Source: Myxococcales bacterium (GTDB lineage Bacteria > Myxococcota_A > Polyangia > Palsa-1104 > JAEUJZ01). From it: a stretch of 56,227 nt of DNA. Location: the NCBI GenBank assembly GCA_016794365.1, contig JAEUKB010000094.1:1-56227 (forward strand). The letters run 5' to 3'. The translations under genes and the position numbers were made by a program. The notes under the pieces were generated by a model that searched no databases, had not been told where the DNA came from, and saw only the letters and a program-made list of their open reading frames with translations. Shown here one piece after another: positions 1 through 7,513 of this stretch (positions within the stretch are counted from its first letter, which is position 1; every line of letters begins with the position of its first letter).

Positions 1-129
1 CTCGGCGGCTACACCGGCAAGTCCTCCGGCGGTCCGCCCGGCATCATCGTCCTGACGCGAGGCCTCCAGCGCATCGAACTCCTCGCCGCCCACCTCCGCC
101 AAAACCCCCCTCATCCCAATCACTTGTGA
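1..129 (+). CDS. IS4/Tn5-like transposase, 3' end only (runs off window edge)
   Basis: The first 42 sense codons read as the C-terminus of a DDE transposase. The segment LGGYTGKSSGGPPG followed by a GLQRIELLAAHLR helix is the characteristic tail of IS4-family Tn5-like transposases, close to the end of the protein and after the catalytic YREK region, which is outside the window. The stop codon lies inside the 19-bp IS end, as in IS50. The gene points into the window, so the rest of the element lies to the left. An inverted copy is present at the right edge and differs at one position, giving His here and Tyr there three residues from the end. Whether the upstream part is intact cannot be seen. 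Confidence 0.85.
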   Translation, partial: LGGYTGKSSGGPPGIIVLTRGLQRIELLAAHLRQNPPHPNHL

Positions 130-140
130 TCAATGGTGAG
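122..140 (+). repeat. 19-bp terminal repeat of left Tn5-like IS
   Basis: Read outside-in on the minus strand this is CTCACCATTGATCACAAGT. By eye 13 of 19 positions match the Tn5 outside end as I remember it, and the core TTGATCA also occurs in the IS50 inside end. The same 19 bp occurs in inverted orientation at 56067-56085. The transposase stop lies within it. Flanking target duplications cannot be tested because the far ends of both elements are outside the window. Confidence 0.8.
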
Positions 141-160
141 CGCCAGATGGCTTGCTGGGT

Positions 161-454
161 GCAAAGTGGTGATCCAGCGGGCTTGTGCAGGACTTTGTCA
201 GCGCAAAGTCGTGATCCAGTGGGCTTGTGCAGGACTTTGTCAGCGCAAAGTGGTGCTCCAGCGGACCTGTGCAGGACTTTGTCAGCGCAAAGTGGTGCTC
301 CAGCGGACTTGTGCAGGACTTTGTCAGCGCAAAGTGGTGATCCAGCGGGCTTGTGCAGGACTTTGTCAGCGCAAAGTGGTGATCCGGCGGACTTGTGCAG
401 GACTTTGTCAGCGCAAAGTCGTGATCCAGCGGACCTGTGCAGCACTTTGTCACG
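161..454. repeat. Seven tandem copies of a 42-bp unit
   Basis: Units begin at 161, 203, 245, 287, 329, 371 and 413, exactly 42 bp apart. Each has a conserved part (GCAAAGT, then TGTGCAGGACTTTGTCAGC) and a variable part limited to a few positions around the TGATCC/TGCTCC and AGCGGGCTT/AGCGGACTT sequences. ACTTTG and CAAAGT pair around TCAGCG, so every unit junction can form a short hairpin. The seventh copy is degenerate (GCAGCAC, GTCACGC). Because 42 is a multiple of 3 and the unit has no stop in several frames, long spurious ORFs run through it on both strands. There are no spacers, so this is not CRISPR. The array starts 20 bp inside the left IS end. The remaining 455-569 holds a G-rich tract at 475-493 and nothing else recognised. 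Confidence 0.9.
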
Positions 455-474
455 CCCAAGTGCCTTGGGACTGC

Positions 475-493
475 GTGGGGGTGGGGGGTTTGG
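475..493 (+). other. G-rich tract (possible G-quadruplex)
   Basis: The sequence has G5-T-G6 followed by TTTGG. A closely similar tract (GTGGGGGTGGGG then GTTTG) occurs at 3874-3903, so the two copies bracket the ATPase/TPR gene pair. Function is unknown; it could be a promoter-proximal structure or a dispersed repeat. Confidence 0.4.
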
Positions 494-569
494 AACGTGG
501 CGGGACGGACCTGCGCATGTCCCAGCGGAGTGAAGTGGCAGACGCGCAGCTGTGCTAGGTTTCGCGGCG

Positions 570-2015
570 ATGTCAAACCCACACAAACCAAGTGCCGCGC
601 AGACCACGGCATTGACGCGCCCCCAAGAGCCCGCAGAGCACCTTCAGCCTGCGGTGGCAGGTGGCAGCGGTGCGGGCCTGGCTCCGCACATCGGTCCTTC
701 GCCCGTCCGGTTTGCCAAGACCATCGAGCAGGTGACGCAGACCTGTGGGCCCAATGAGCCGCTGGCTGCCGAGGATGACCGTTACCAAGATCTGACGCGG
801 GGTCGGGGGGATCACTCGTTTCAGCAGCTGGAGCAGCAGCTGCGGCGCAATCCGCAGGGCAAGTCGCTGCATCTGGTCTGTGCCAGCCATCGCGGTGCGG
901 GCAAGACCACCGAGCTACTGCGACTGACCCATCGCCTGCGGGAGCGCTACGAGGCGCTGTATGTAGAGGCCTCGGTCGAGATGGACTCGCATCGCATTGA
1001 GGTCGAGGATCTGCTGCTCGTCTTGGCCCGATTGATTGAGCACAAGATGCGAGAGCGGGACACGCCACTGCCTGGCGAGCGGCTACAGAAGGTCGAGCAC
1101 TGGTTCCAAGAGGTGATTCAGTCCACCGCCTGGGGCAAAGACCAGTCGCTGGACTTGGCCGTCGGGCTCAAGGCAGAGCCTGGCCTGCCCCTGCTGGGCA
1201 AGCTGCTGGCCAGCCTCACCCGCACGATGAAAGTCGAAAGCAAGCACCGCGAGGAAGTCAAAGCGGTCTTCAAGAAGTATCCCGGCGCGCTGCTCGATGG
1301 GGTCAACCTGCTGCTTGATGAAGCCCGCCAGATCCTGGTCCAAGAGGACAGAGAGCTGCTGGTCGTCCTCGACAACCTGGATCGCTACGAGCCTGCGGTG
1401 ATCGATCGCTTGCTGCTTCAGAACGGCGACCGCATCCGTGAGCTGCACTGCTCGCTGATCCTGACGCCGCCCATCAGCTTGATTTATCAGCCACACAGCG
1501 AGCCGATCGACGCGCACTTCCCGTGTGAGGTGATGAACTCGGTGCGGCTGCGACGACCAGAGCAGCCCTACCATGAATTCGACGGCCCCGGACGCGACCT
1601 GCTGCTAGACGCGCTGGGACGCCGCATCGATCTGGACCGCCTGATGCCAGATGAAAAGGCGCGCGACCGGCTGGTGATTGCCTCTGGCGGGGCGATCCGG
1701 GAACTGCTGCAGCTGGTCAGCGATGCCAGCCTCCAGGCGGAAGACGCAGGGGTGTTGTCCCTGGATACCATTGAGTACGCGGCATCCCGTCGCAAGCAGC
1801 GGCTGCGTGACAGCATCAACATGGAAGGCTTGTTCCCCACGCTGGCACGGATTGCCCGGGACAAGCAGCCCTTTCACGATGACAAGTGCCGACGGGTGCT
1901 CTATCTGCGCTACGTCTTCAAGTACAACGGCGCAGGCTGGTACGACATCCACCCGCTGATTGCCGAGCTTTCGGAGTTTCAACGTGCCTACGCCCAGCTT
2001 GAGCCCGTCACCTGA
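570..2015 (+). CDS. AAA/STAND-like P-loop ATPase, partner of TPR protein
   Basis: A 481-residue protein. After a disordered Pro/Ala-rich N-terminus (about residues 1-50) comes a P-loop domain with Walker A in SHRGAGKTTELLRL (about 105-120) and Walker B in LLVVLDNLDRY (about 262-272), followed by a helical region containing ASGGAIRELLQLV, which resembles the sensor-2/arginine-finger area of STAND or Orc/Cdc6-like AAA proteins. The LDNLD motif and the layout fit STAND-type signalling ATPases. A GTG at 552 would add six residues; ATG at 570 was preferred, but neither has a strong Shine-Dalgarno. The downstream TPR gene starts inside its last codons, so the two are translationally coupled. A defence or signalling role is inferred from architecture and neighbours, not shown. 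Confidence 0.85.
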   Translation: MSNPHKPSAAQTTALTRPQEPAEHLQPAVAGGSGAGLAPHIGPSPVRFAKTIEQVTQTCGPNEPLAAEDDRYQDLTRGRGDHSFQQLEQQLRRNPQGKSLHLVCASHRGAGKTTELLRLTHRLRERYEALYVEASVEMDSHRIEVEDLLLVLARLIEHKMRERDTPLPGERLQKVEHWFQEVIQSTAWGKDQSLDLAVGLKAEPGLPLLGKLLASLTRTMKVESKHREEVKAVFKKYPGALLDGVNLLLDEARQILVQEDRELLVVLDNLDRYEPAVIDRLLLQNGDRIRELHCSLILTPPISLIYQPHSEPIDAHFPCEVMNSVRLRRPEQPYHEFDGPGRDLLLDALGRRIDLDRLMPDEKARDRLVIASGGAIRELLQLVSDASLQAEDAGVLSLDTIEYAASRRKQRLRDSINMEGLFPTLARIARDKQPFHDDKCRRVLYLRYVFKYNGAGWYDIHPLIAELSEFQRAYAQLEPVT

Positions 2016-3840
2016 GCCCTGGGAGCCCAGAGAGCGAGAGGCGCTGCGGCGCTTTGTCGAGCGCAACCTCGATCTGGGCTTCCGACTGGCCGTGGTAGAG
2101 GTCGAGAGCCCCGCCGAGCGAGAGCTGCTGCTGGCCCCGCTGCGTGCCTTGGTCGGTCCGCGCGTGCTGCACGTCGATCTGGCCCAGATCCAAGGCCACA
2201 ACCTGTGGCATGAGCTGCGGACGATGTTTGTGGAAAGCCAGCCGCGCATGCTGGTGCTGTCCGGCGTGGTGAGCGGCACGTCCCAGGACTACATGCGTCA
2301 GCTCAATGTCCAGCGCGATCTGTTTGTTCGTGACCTGAAGGTGCCGTGGATCTTGTTTTTGCATCCGGCGCAGCGGGTGCCGCTGATGACCATTGCCCCG
2401 GACTTTAGCGACTACGTGGCGCTGTGGGTCCGCCGGCAGCCCGCCCCCAGTGATGTGAGCCTGCCGCCCTCGGAGCTGCCCGCGCTCTCGCCTTTCAGCG
2501 CGGTGATGCCGCTGCCAGACATCTGGCATCCGCTGCTTGGGCTGGCTGGCATGGCGATAGAGACCGGTCAGCTGGATCGGGCCCACGATCTGCTCAGCCG
2601 CTTTGACTTGCAGCCAGACACCACGCCAGATCAGCGGCTGCTGCGGCGGATCCTGGCGGCGCGCCTGGCCAAGGCCAAGGGACAGCACCACACGGCAGAG
2701 CATGGGCTGCGTGCGTGCCAAAGCGAGCTACCAGCGCTGGCGTCTGCCGACACGGCCAGTGTGCTGCGGTACGCTCTGGATCTGAGCCTGGGCCAGGTGC
2801 TGGTCGCCGAAGGGCGGTTTCCCGAAGCGGTGGAGGCCCTGGAGCGGTCCGCCCAGCAGGCAGAGCAGGTGTTTGGCAAAGACCACCCGCTCGGTTGCAT
2901 CCCCTGGCTGGAACTGGCGGAAGTCTGGCTGCTCCAAGGGAAGTATGCCGAGGCGGAAGCCCTGCTTGCGCGCTGCCAGTCTCTGCTTGCACTGGCACCA
3001 TCGGCGAGTCCGCTGCTATTGCCCAAGGTACACAGCCTGCAACTCTGGCTCTTGATGGCGCGTGGTCAGCATGGCCGCGCAGAAGCGCTCCTGCGGGAGC
3101 TCATCGGGGGGGATGCCGCGCAGGCAGACCCTGCCGATCCAGTGGTCAGAGACTGGCTGTTGAAACTGGTCGTCGCGCTGAACAGTCAAGGCAAGTATGC
3201 CGAGGCCGAAGCGCTGCTGCGACGAAGCCTCCTCAGCCTGGAAGCCCAGTACGGCAAGCATCACTCGACGTACGTTGTCTCTCTCACGATGCTGGCCCTG
3301 GTGCTTTTGCAACAAGGCAAGCTGGCCGATTCTGAGCCGATCCTGCGGCACAGCCTGGCTTTCTGGGAACAGCAGCATGGCCCGGAGCACCCAAACTACG
3401 CAGCCACCTTGCGGCAGTTGGCTGGGGTGCTCTACCAGCAGCACAAGCCCAGCGAGGCCGAGGCCCTGCTGACTCGCTGCCTGGCCACCATCGAGCGGAC
3501 GCTGGGGGACCGTCATCCTGCCTATGCGGCGATAGCATCAGATTTGGCGCTGACTCGGCTCGACCTAGGGCGGGGGGACGAAGCGGAGGCACTGGCCGAG
3601 CGGGCGCTGGAGATCGGGGAGCAGGTGCAGGGGCCCACTCATCCCGATGTGGGGCATCAGCTCTTTGCGCTGGCGCGGATTCAGAAAAAGCTGGGGAGGC
3701 CGCAGGCTGCCGAGACGGCCCAGCGGGCGCTGGATGTCCTGTCCCAGTGCCTGGGGACCGCGCATGTGGCCACCGAGAAGGCGCGCACGCTGCTGGAATC
3801 GCTGTCTGGGCCAGTGGACCCGCTGCGCAAGACCGGGTAG
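1984..3840 (+). CDS. TPR protein with inactive-STAND-like N-terminal domain
   Basis: A 618-residue protein. The first ~150 residues carry LNVQRDLFVRDLKVPWILFL followed by APDFSDYVALWVRR. This is the signature of the P-loop-like domain without Walker motifs (iSTAND-type) that precedes TPR arrays in bacterial conflict proteins, where it typically reads LNxxRD...PxxLWLP...PDFWxWR. From about residue 190 to the end are tandem helical repeats of the TPR_12/TPR_10 kind (for example GKYAEAEALLRRSLLSLEAQ and PSEAEALLTRCLATIERTLG). GTG at 1984 is chosen because GGAG lies 7 nt upstream inside the preceding gene; a TTG at 1960 is also in frame. The 32-bp overlap with the ATPase implies co-expression. 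The TPR array would be the sensor or protein-binding half of the pair; this is inferred. Confidence 0.85.
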   Translation: MPTPSLSPSPEPWEPREREALRRFVERNLDLGFRLAVVEVESPAERELLLAPLRALVGPRVLHVDLAQIQGHNLWHELRTMFVESQPRMLVLSGVVSGTSQDYMRQLNVQRDLFVRDLKVPWILFLHPAQRVPLMTIAPDFSDYVALWVRRQPAPSDVSLPPSELPALSPFSAVMPLPDIWHPLLGLAGMAIETGQLDRAHDLLSRFDLQPDTTPDQRLLRRILAARLAKAKGQHHTAEHGLRACQSELPALASADTASVLRYALDLSLGQVLVAEGRFPEAVEALERSAQQAEQVFGKDHPLGCIPWLELAEVWLLQGKYAEAEALLARCQSLLALAPSASPLLLPKVHSLQLWLLMARGQHGRAEALLRELIGGDAAQADPADPVVRDWLLKLVVALNSQGKYAEAEALLRRSLLSLEAQYGKHHSTYVVSLTMLALVLLQQGKLADSEPILRHSLAFWEQQHGPEHPNYAATLRQLAGVLYQQHKPSEAEALLTRCLATIERTLGDRHPAYAAIASDLALTRLDLGRGDEAEALAERALEIGEQVQGPTHPDVGHQLFALARIQKKLGRPQAAETAQRALDVLSQCLGTAHVATEKARTLLESLSGPVDPLRKTG

Positions 3841-3873
3841 CGATGGTTTTTTTGAAAAAATCCCCGTCGCTGT

Positions 3874-3903
3874 GTGGGGGTGGGGCGTTTGCGGGGGGGA
3901 AAG
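3874..3903 (+). other. G-rich tract between two accessory modules
   Basis: GTGGGGGTGGGGCGTTTG is followed by G7 and then AAAGG. It resembles 475-493. Just upstream, 3845-3863 is an A/T hairpin (GGTTTTTTTG then AAAAAATCC) right after the TPR stop codon, which might act as a weak terminator. Quadruplex formation is possible but untested. Confidence 0.35.
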
Positions 3904-3923
3904 GTGAGTGCTAATCGGACTGT

Positions 3924-4577
3924 ATGCCAACCTTTCTAAACGAAGAACGAAGCACTGAAGAGATCCTCCGCGATGCGCGCTATCACCATGCGGCGCTCTT
4001 GGCGGACCCCACGACGCAGCACCTGGCGGCGGCGGTCAAGCAGCGGGTGGAAGCGCTGCGCAAGGCCGCCGGGCTGGCCGATGCCGCCGATTCGCTGCGT
4101 CAGGAAAAGCAGGCGCTGCGCAACCTTGCCGAGTTTGTGCATGACGACGCCCAGCGGGCCTGCGAACTGGAGGTCTTTGCGGCGGTGCGCAAAGATCGCG
4201 CGCAGCCTGCCTATCGCGACCTGTATCCCGACGGCTTTTCGGGGCTGATTGCGCGGCAAGGGGCCGATCAAGAGCGCGAGGTGGTCAAGATGTGCGACGC
4301 GCTCACGACGCATCACCCGGAGCTGGCGAAGAAGTACAAAAAAGACCTGCTGAAGCTGGCGGCAGAGGCGACGGCGGCGGAAGCGGCGCTGGACCAGGCC
4401 GAGACGGACGCCTCGCACGCGTTTGTGGCAGAGGTGCGGTCGCGCAGTGAGCTGATCGAGCAGCTACGTCGCAATGAAGGCGCGCTCATCACGCTGTTCC
4501 CGAGCGACAAAGGCCGCATCCGCCTGTACTACCGCTCCCGCCGCCGCCCCAAAAAAGATTCCCCAGCGCGGGGGTAG
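3924..4577 (+). CDS. Helical coiled-coil protein of unknown function
   Basis: A 217-residue, almost entirely helical protein, rich in Ala, Glu, Lys and Arg with no signal peptide or membrane segment. A conserved-looking non-helical patch, AYRDLYPDGFSGLI, sits near residue 95-110, and the C-terminus is strongly basic (YYRSRRRPKK). I do not recognise the family. It lies 54 bp upstream of the ATPase/TOPRIM pair and 83 bp downstream of the TPR gene, on the same strand. A protein with a similar all-helical build and basic C-terminus (53373-54110) precedes the dCTP deaminase at the other edge; homology between the two is not evident by eye. Confidence 0.7.
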   Translation: MPTFLNEERSTEEILRDARYHHAALLADPTTQHLAAAVKQRVEALRKAAGLADAADSLRQEKQALRNLAEFVHDDAQRACELEVFAAVRKDRAQPAYRDLYPDGFSGLIARQGADQEREVVKMCDALTTHHPELAKKYKKDLLKLAAEATAAEAALDQAETDASHAFVAEVRSRSELIEQLRRNEGALITLFPSDKGRIRLYYRSRRRPKKDSPARG

Positions 4578-4584
4578 GGACAAA

Positions 4585-4615
4585 ACCCCATGGTCAGCTC
4601 TCGGGGCCATGGGGT
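4585..4615 (+). promoter_or_regulatory. Perfect 9-bp inverted repeat upstream of ATPase gene
   Basis: ACCCCATGG and CCATGGGGT are perfect inverted copies separated by 13 nt, ending 15 bp before the ATPase ATG. No T-run follows, so an operator or a 5'-UTR hairpin is as likely as a terminator for the preceding gene. The GGGG that might serve the ribosome lies inside the stem. Confidence 0.5.
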
Positions 4616-4630
4616 ATCGTGCCGGTCATC

Positions 4631-5728
4631 ATGATCTCGAAGGTCAGCTTTCGCAGCTTCAAGTCCCTGCGCAAGGTGGATATCGACTTTGCGTCGCGCT
4701 TGACGGTCCTGGTCGGTCCCAATGCCTCTGGCAAGACCAGCGTCCTGCAAGGAATCTCGCTGGCCACGAAGGTGACAGAGAGCAGCAACCGCGAAACCAA
4801 GATCTCGCGGGACTTGGTCTGCAAGCTGGCGGGCGCGGACAGCCAGATCGGCCTGCGGGTGGACTGGACGCGGAACGGGGTCGAAGAGTTTCTGTCGTTG
4901 TATTCCGAAGGAGTAGGTCAATCCACTGCAAGGGTATTAAAGCCTAGGTTTGCGCTGACGTTGGCCGATGGAACTCGGATGGAGCGAACTGACGTCCCGT
5001 CTCTGGGGGTGCCGGTGCCGATCTATCGGTTCGATGTGGGGTCGCTGGCGCGGCGGGCTGTGCCGGATGGCTCGCACATGACGGCGGACGGGGCCGGACT
5101 GGCGGGAACGCTGGCGGACATTGCCACGTCGGACCCGCTGCGCTTTACCCAAATCATGGACTCGCTGCGGAAGGTCATTCCGGTGGTCAAGCAGGTGCGC
5201 CTGCTGCCGGTCGATGTCAGAGTGGCCGTCTCGACCACGGACCCGATGGGGCAGCGGGCCGAAGGGACAGAGGTTCGGCGTGGCTATCAGCTGGCGTTTG
5301 ACCTGCGCGGGGCGGCGCGGGTGCCCGCAGAGCAGGTGAGTGAGGGCACGCTGCTGACGCTGGGCCTGCTGACCGCCGTGATGGCGTATGAAGGGCGCTG
5401 GCTGTTTCTGCTGGATGACATCGATCGGGGGCTGCACCCGAGCGCCCAGCGGGAGCTGATCGGCATCCTGCGCGCGCTGCTGGCGCAGAACCCGGACTAT
5501 CAGGTCATCGCGACGACGCACTCACCCTATCTGCTGGATCTGCTGAAGCCGGAAGAGGTGCGGATCGTGACGGCAGCCGAAGACGGGTCCACGCTGTGCG
5601 GCACGCTGATGGAGCACCCCGAGTTTGCGCGCTGGAAAGATCTGATGCTGCCCGGTGAGATGTGGAGCACGGTGGGCGAAGAGTGGCTGCGGGAACAGAG
5701 GGCCAAGGCAGATGCCAGCGGGCAGTGA
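4631..5728 (+). CDS. OLD/AAA_21-type ABC ATPase, partner of TOPRIM-like protein
   Basis: A 365-residue ATPase of the SMC/RecF/OLD branch. It starts with the typical MISKVSFRSFKSLRKVDIDF strand, followed by Walker A GPNASGKTS (about 29-37), an ABC signature VSEGTLLTLGL, Walker B LFLLDDIDRGLHP (about 256) and the H-loop ATTHSPYLLD (about 297). It lacks a C-terminal TOPRIM domain, and the next gene, overlapping by 17 bp, supplies one. This split layout parallels PARIS (AriA/AriB) and other ATPase-nuclease defence pairs. A GTG four codons upstream (4619) is an alternative start. Inferred function: sensor or gatekeeper ATPase that releases or activates the partner. Confidence 0.88.
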   Translation: MISKVSFRSFKSLRKVDIDFASRLTVLVGPNASGKTSVLQGISLATKVTESSNRETKISRDLVCKLAGADSQIGLRVDWTRNGVEEFLSLYSEGVGQSTARVLKPRFALTLADGTRMERTDVPSLGVPVPIYRFDVGSLARRAVPDGSHMTADGAGLAGTLADIATSDPLRFTQIMDSLRKVIPVVKQVRLLPVDVRVAVSTTDPMGQRAEGTEVRRGYQLAFDLRGAARVPAEQVSEGTLLTLGLLTAVMAYEGRWLFLLDDIDRGLHPSAQRELIGILRALLAQNPDYQVIATTHSPYLLDLLKPEEVRIVTAAEDGSTLCGTLMEHPEFARWKDLMLPGEMWSTVGEEWLREQRAKADASGQ

Positions 5729-6470
5729 GCCCCTGCGACTCGGCGTGGTCTGCGAGGCGCTGGCGGACTACGAGCTGGCGACTCACCTGGCGGATCGACT
5801 GCTTGAAGCGCGGGTGCCGTGGCTGTGCGATGTCCAGCTTGCGGATGTGCGGCGCTGGCAGGGACTGACCGCAGCCGAGCCGTTTCTGCGCTGGAGCGAG
5901 GTGCCGAAGCTCATCCGCGAGCGCGGCCTGCGGGTGGCGGGCAAGTTTGGGGCAGAGTCCGGGGCGATGGACGCGGCCAGTGGGCGGCGGGCGCTGCTGT
6001 TGTTTGCCGCGCTGCCTGCGCCGGAGCAGCCGCACGCGGTGCTGCTCATCCGCGATACCGATGGCCACCCGGAGCGCTGCACGGGGCTCCAGCAGGCGCG
6101 GAGCGATCCCAGTCGTCACTGGCCGTTCCAGGTGGTCATTGGGGCGGAGCACTGCAAGCGCGAGAGCTGGATCTTGGCGGGCTTTGAGCCAGGGAGCGCG
6201 GAGGAGCAGCGGTGGCTGGCCGAGCAGCGCGAGCACCTGGGCTTTCATCCGTGCGAGCGACCGGAGCAGCTGTGGGCTTCTGATGACGATGCGTCGTCCA
6301 AGCGGAGTGCGAAGAAGGTGCTGGCCGCGCTGACGCGGGACGATCGCAGCCGGGAGCTTTCGTGCTATCGGGATGCCTCGCTGGAACTGCTGCTACAGCG
6401 GGGTCAGCACTGCGGACTGGCCAACTACTTGCGGTATGTCGAAAAGCGCTTGGTGCCGCTGCTGCGCTAG
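5712..6470 (+). CDS. TOPRIM-like (DUF4276-like) putative nuclease partner of the ATPase
   Basis: A 252-residue protein. Three acidic motifs in TOPRIM order are visible: a first-strand glutamate in LGVVCEALADYEL (E15), a DxD in LLIRDTDGHPER (D115, D117), and GAEHCKRESWILAGF (E151), the position that reads PExEAWLLA in DUF4276/DUF4435-type proteins. The C-terminal helices (SAKKVLAAL, then LANYLRYVEKRLVPLL) fit that family. The start ATG lies inside the ATPase gene (17-bp overlap). Its stop codon directly abuts the stop codon of the convergent nrnA-like gene. By analogy with OLD and PARIS it would be the metal-dependent effector cutting nucleic acid; that is inference, and family assignment is by motif only. 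Confidence 0.75.
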   Translation: MPAGSEPLRLGVVCEALADYELATHLADRLLEARVPWLCDVQLADVRRWQGLTAAEPFLRWSEVPKLIRERGLRVAGKFGAESGAMDAASGRRALLLFAALPAPEQPHAVLLIRDTDGHPERCTGLQQARSDPSRHWPFQVVIGAEHCKRESWILAGFEPGSAEEQRWLAEQREHLGFHPCERPEQLWASDDDASSKRSAKKVLAALTRDDRSRELSCYRDASLELLLQRGQHCGLANYLRYVEKRLVPLLR

Positions 6471-7490
6471 TCAGGCCGAAGCCTGGGCTTCTTGGAGGGC
6501 GGCTTGGCAGGCGGTGATGAGCTGGGCTTTGGCTTCGGCGAGGCTGGCTTTGACATCGGCGGAGTCGCGGTAGGGGATGGTGCAGCCGGCGGCGTTGTGG
6601 TGGCCGCCGCCTCCGAAGCGGGCGGCAATGGCACCGACGCTGACCTGGCCCTTGCCGCGCAGGCTGACGTAGATGCGATCATCGCTGACGGTGATGAGCG
6701 CGCCGACCGCGACGCCCTTGAGTGCGCGGGCGTAGTTTACGGGCTTGCCGATGTCGTCCATGGTCGCGCCCGCGTCGTGCATCATCTGGTCGGTCAGGGT
6801 CAACAGGGCGAGCTTGCCTTCGCAGTGGCGCTCTAGGCTGGGCAATATTTGAGCGAGCAGGCGCAGGCTGGCTTCGGAGTGCTGCTCATCGAGGGCGAGG
6901 GCGACATCCCAGGTGGCCACGCCGCTGCGCAGGGCGGCTTGGGCGAGCGCGAAGACCTCAGGGTTGGTGCCGGGGTAGCGAAACCAGCCGGTGTCTTCGA
7001 CCAAGGACACAAACAGGGCGGTGCCCAGCTCGCGGGGGATGGCATCGGGTGAAACCCCGAGGTGCTGGAGCAGCCGCATGGCAATCACGCCCGCCGAGCC
7101 CGCGCTTGGATCGCGCAGGACGATGTCGCCCAGCTCGGACACGATGGCGTGGTGGTCGAGGACAATGAGCGGTCCGGTGACGGCGGCTGGGGGGAAGTGA
7201 TCGCCAAGCAGGTGGCGGGCCCCACAGTCATGGATGAGGGCTGCGTCACAGCGAAGTCCGGCGGGCAGCTTGCGGCGGATGTCGGCGGCACCGGGCAGAA
7301 ACTGAAAGCGGCGCGGCACGGGGTCTGGGTTGTACAAAAAGACCTCTTTGCCGAGCAGGCGCAGGCCGTAGGCAGTGACGAGCATCGATCCAATGGCATC
7401 GCCATCGAGTCGGGCGTGGGCTCCAATCAAAAAGCGCTGACCGGACTGGATCAGGGCGGCGGCACGGGCCAGCTCATCGGCAAAAAGCAT
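6471..7490 (-). CDS. nrnA: DHH-family phosphoesterase, NrnA-like oligoribonuclease/pAp phosphatase
   Basis: A 339-residue DHH/DHHA1 protein. The DHH domain shows HARLDGDAIGSML (motif with metal-binding Asp), then IHDCG, and VLDHHAIV (the DHH motif). The DHHA1 domain near the C-terminus ends in FGGGGHHNAAG. This is the standard length and layout of bacterial NrnA, which removes 2-5-mer RNA ends and dephosphorylates 3'-phosphoadenosine 5'-phosphate in the cytosol. The frame is open upstream, but the start is placed at the ATG at 7490 because residues before it do not resemble the family. Related c-di-AMP phosphodiesterases share the fold and cannot be excluded. Confidence 0.85.
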   Translation of the reverse strand: MLFADELARAAALIQSGQRFLIGAHARLDGDAIGSMLVTAYGLRLLGKEVFLYNPDPVPRRFQFLPGAADIRRKLPAGLRCDAALIHDCGARHLLGDHFPPAAVTGPLIVLDHHAIVSELGDIVLRDPSAGSAGVIAMRLLQHLGVSPDAIPRELGTALFVSLVEDTGWFRYPGTNPEVFALAQAALRSGVATWDVALALDEQHSEASLRLLAQILPSLERHCEGKLALLTLTDQMMHDAGATMDDIGKPVNYARALKGVAVGALITVSDDRIYVSLRGKGQVSVGAIAARFGGGGHHNAAGCTIPYRDSADVKASLAEAKAQLITACQAALQEAQASA

Positions 7491-7513
7491 GGCCGCAACG
7501 GTAGCGGATTTTA

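Noticed and set aside
161..454. CRISPR array
   Set aside because: Units are contiguous with no unique spacers, and no cas gene is nearby.
44..1068. Long minus-strand and plus-strand reading frames across the 42-bp array with repeated motifs such as DKVLHKSAG
   Set aside because: They exist because 42 is a multiple of 3 and the unit lacks stops in several frames at once; frames on both strands are equally open, and none continues into a recognisable domain. The longest one runs antisense to the ATPase gene.
1984..3840. TPR protein as a full STAND ATPase
   Set aside because: No Walker A or B was found in its N-terminal domain. The nucleotide-binding partner is the overlapping upstream gene.
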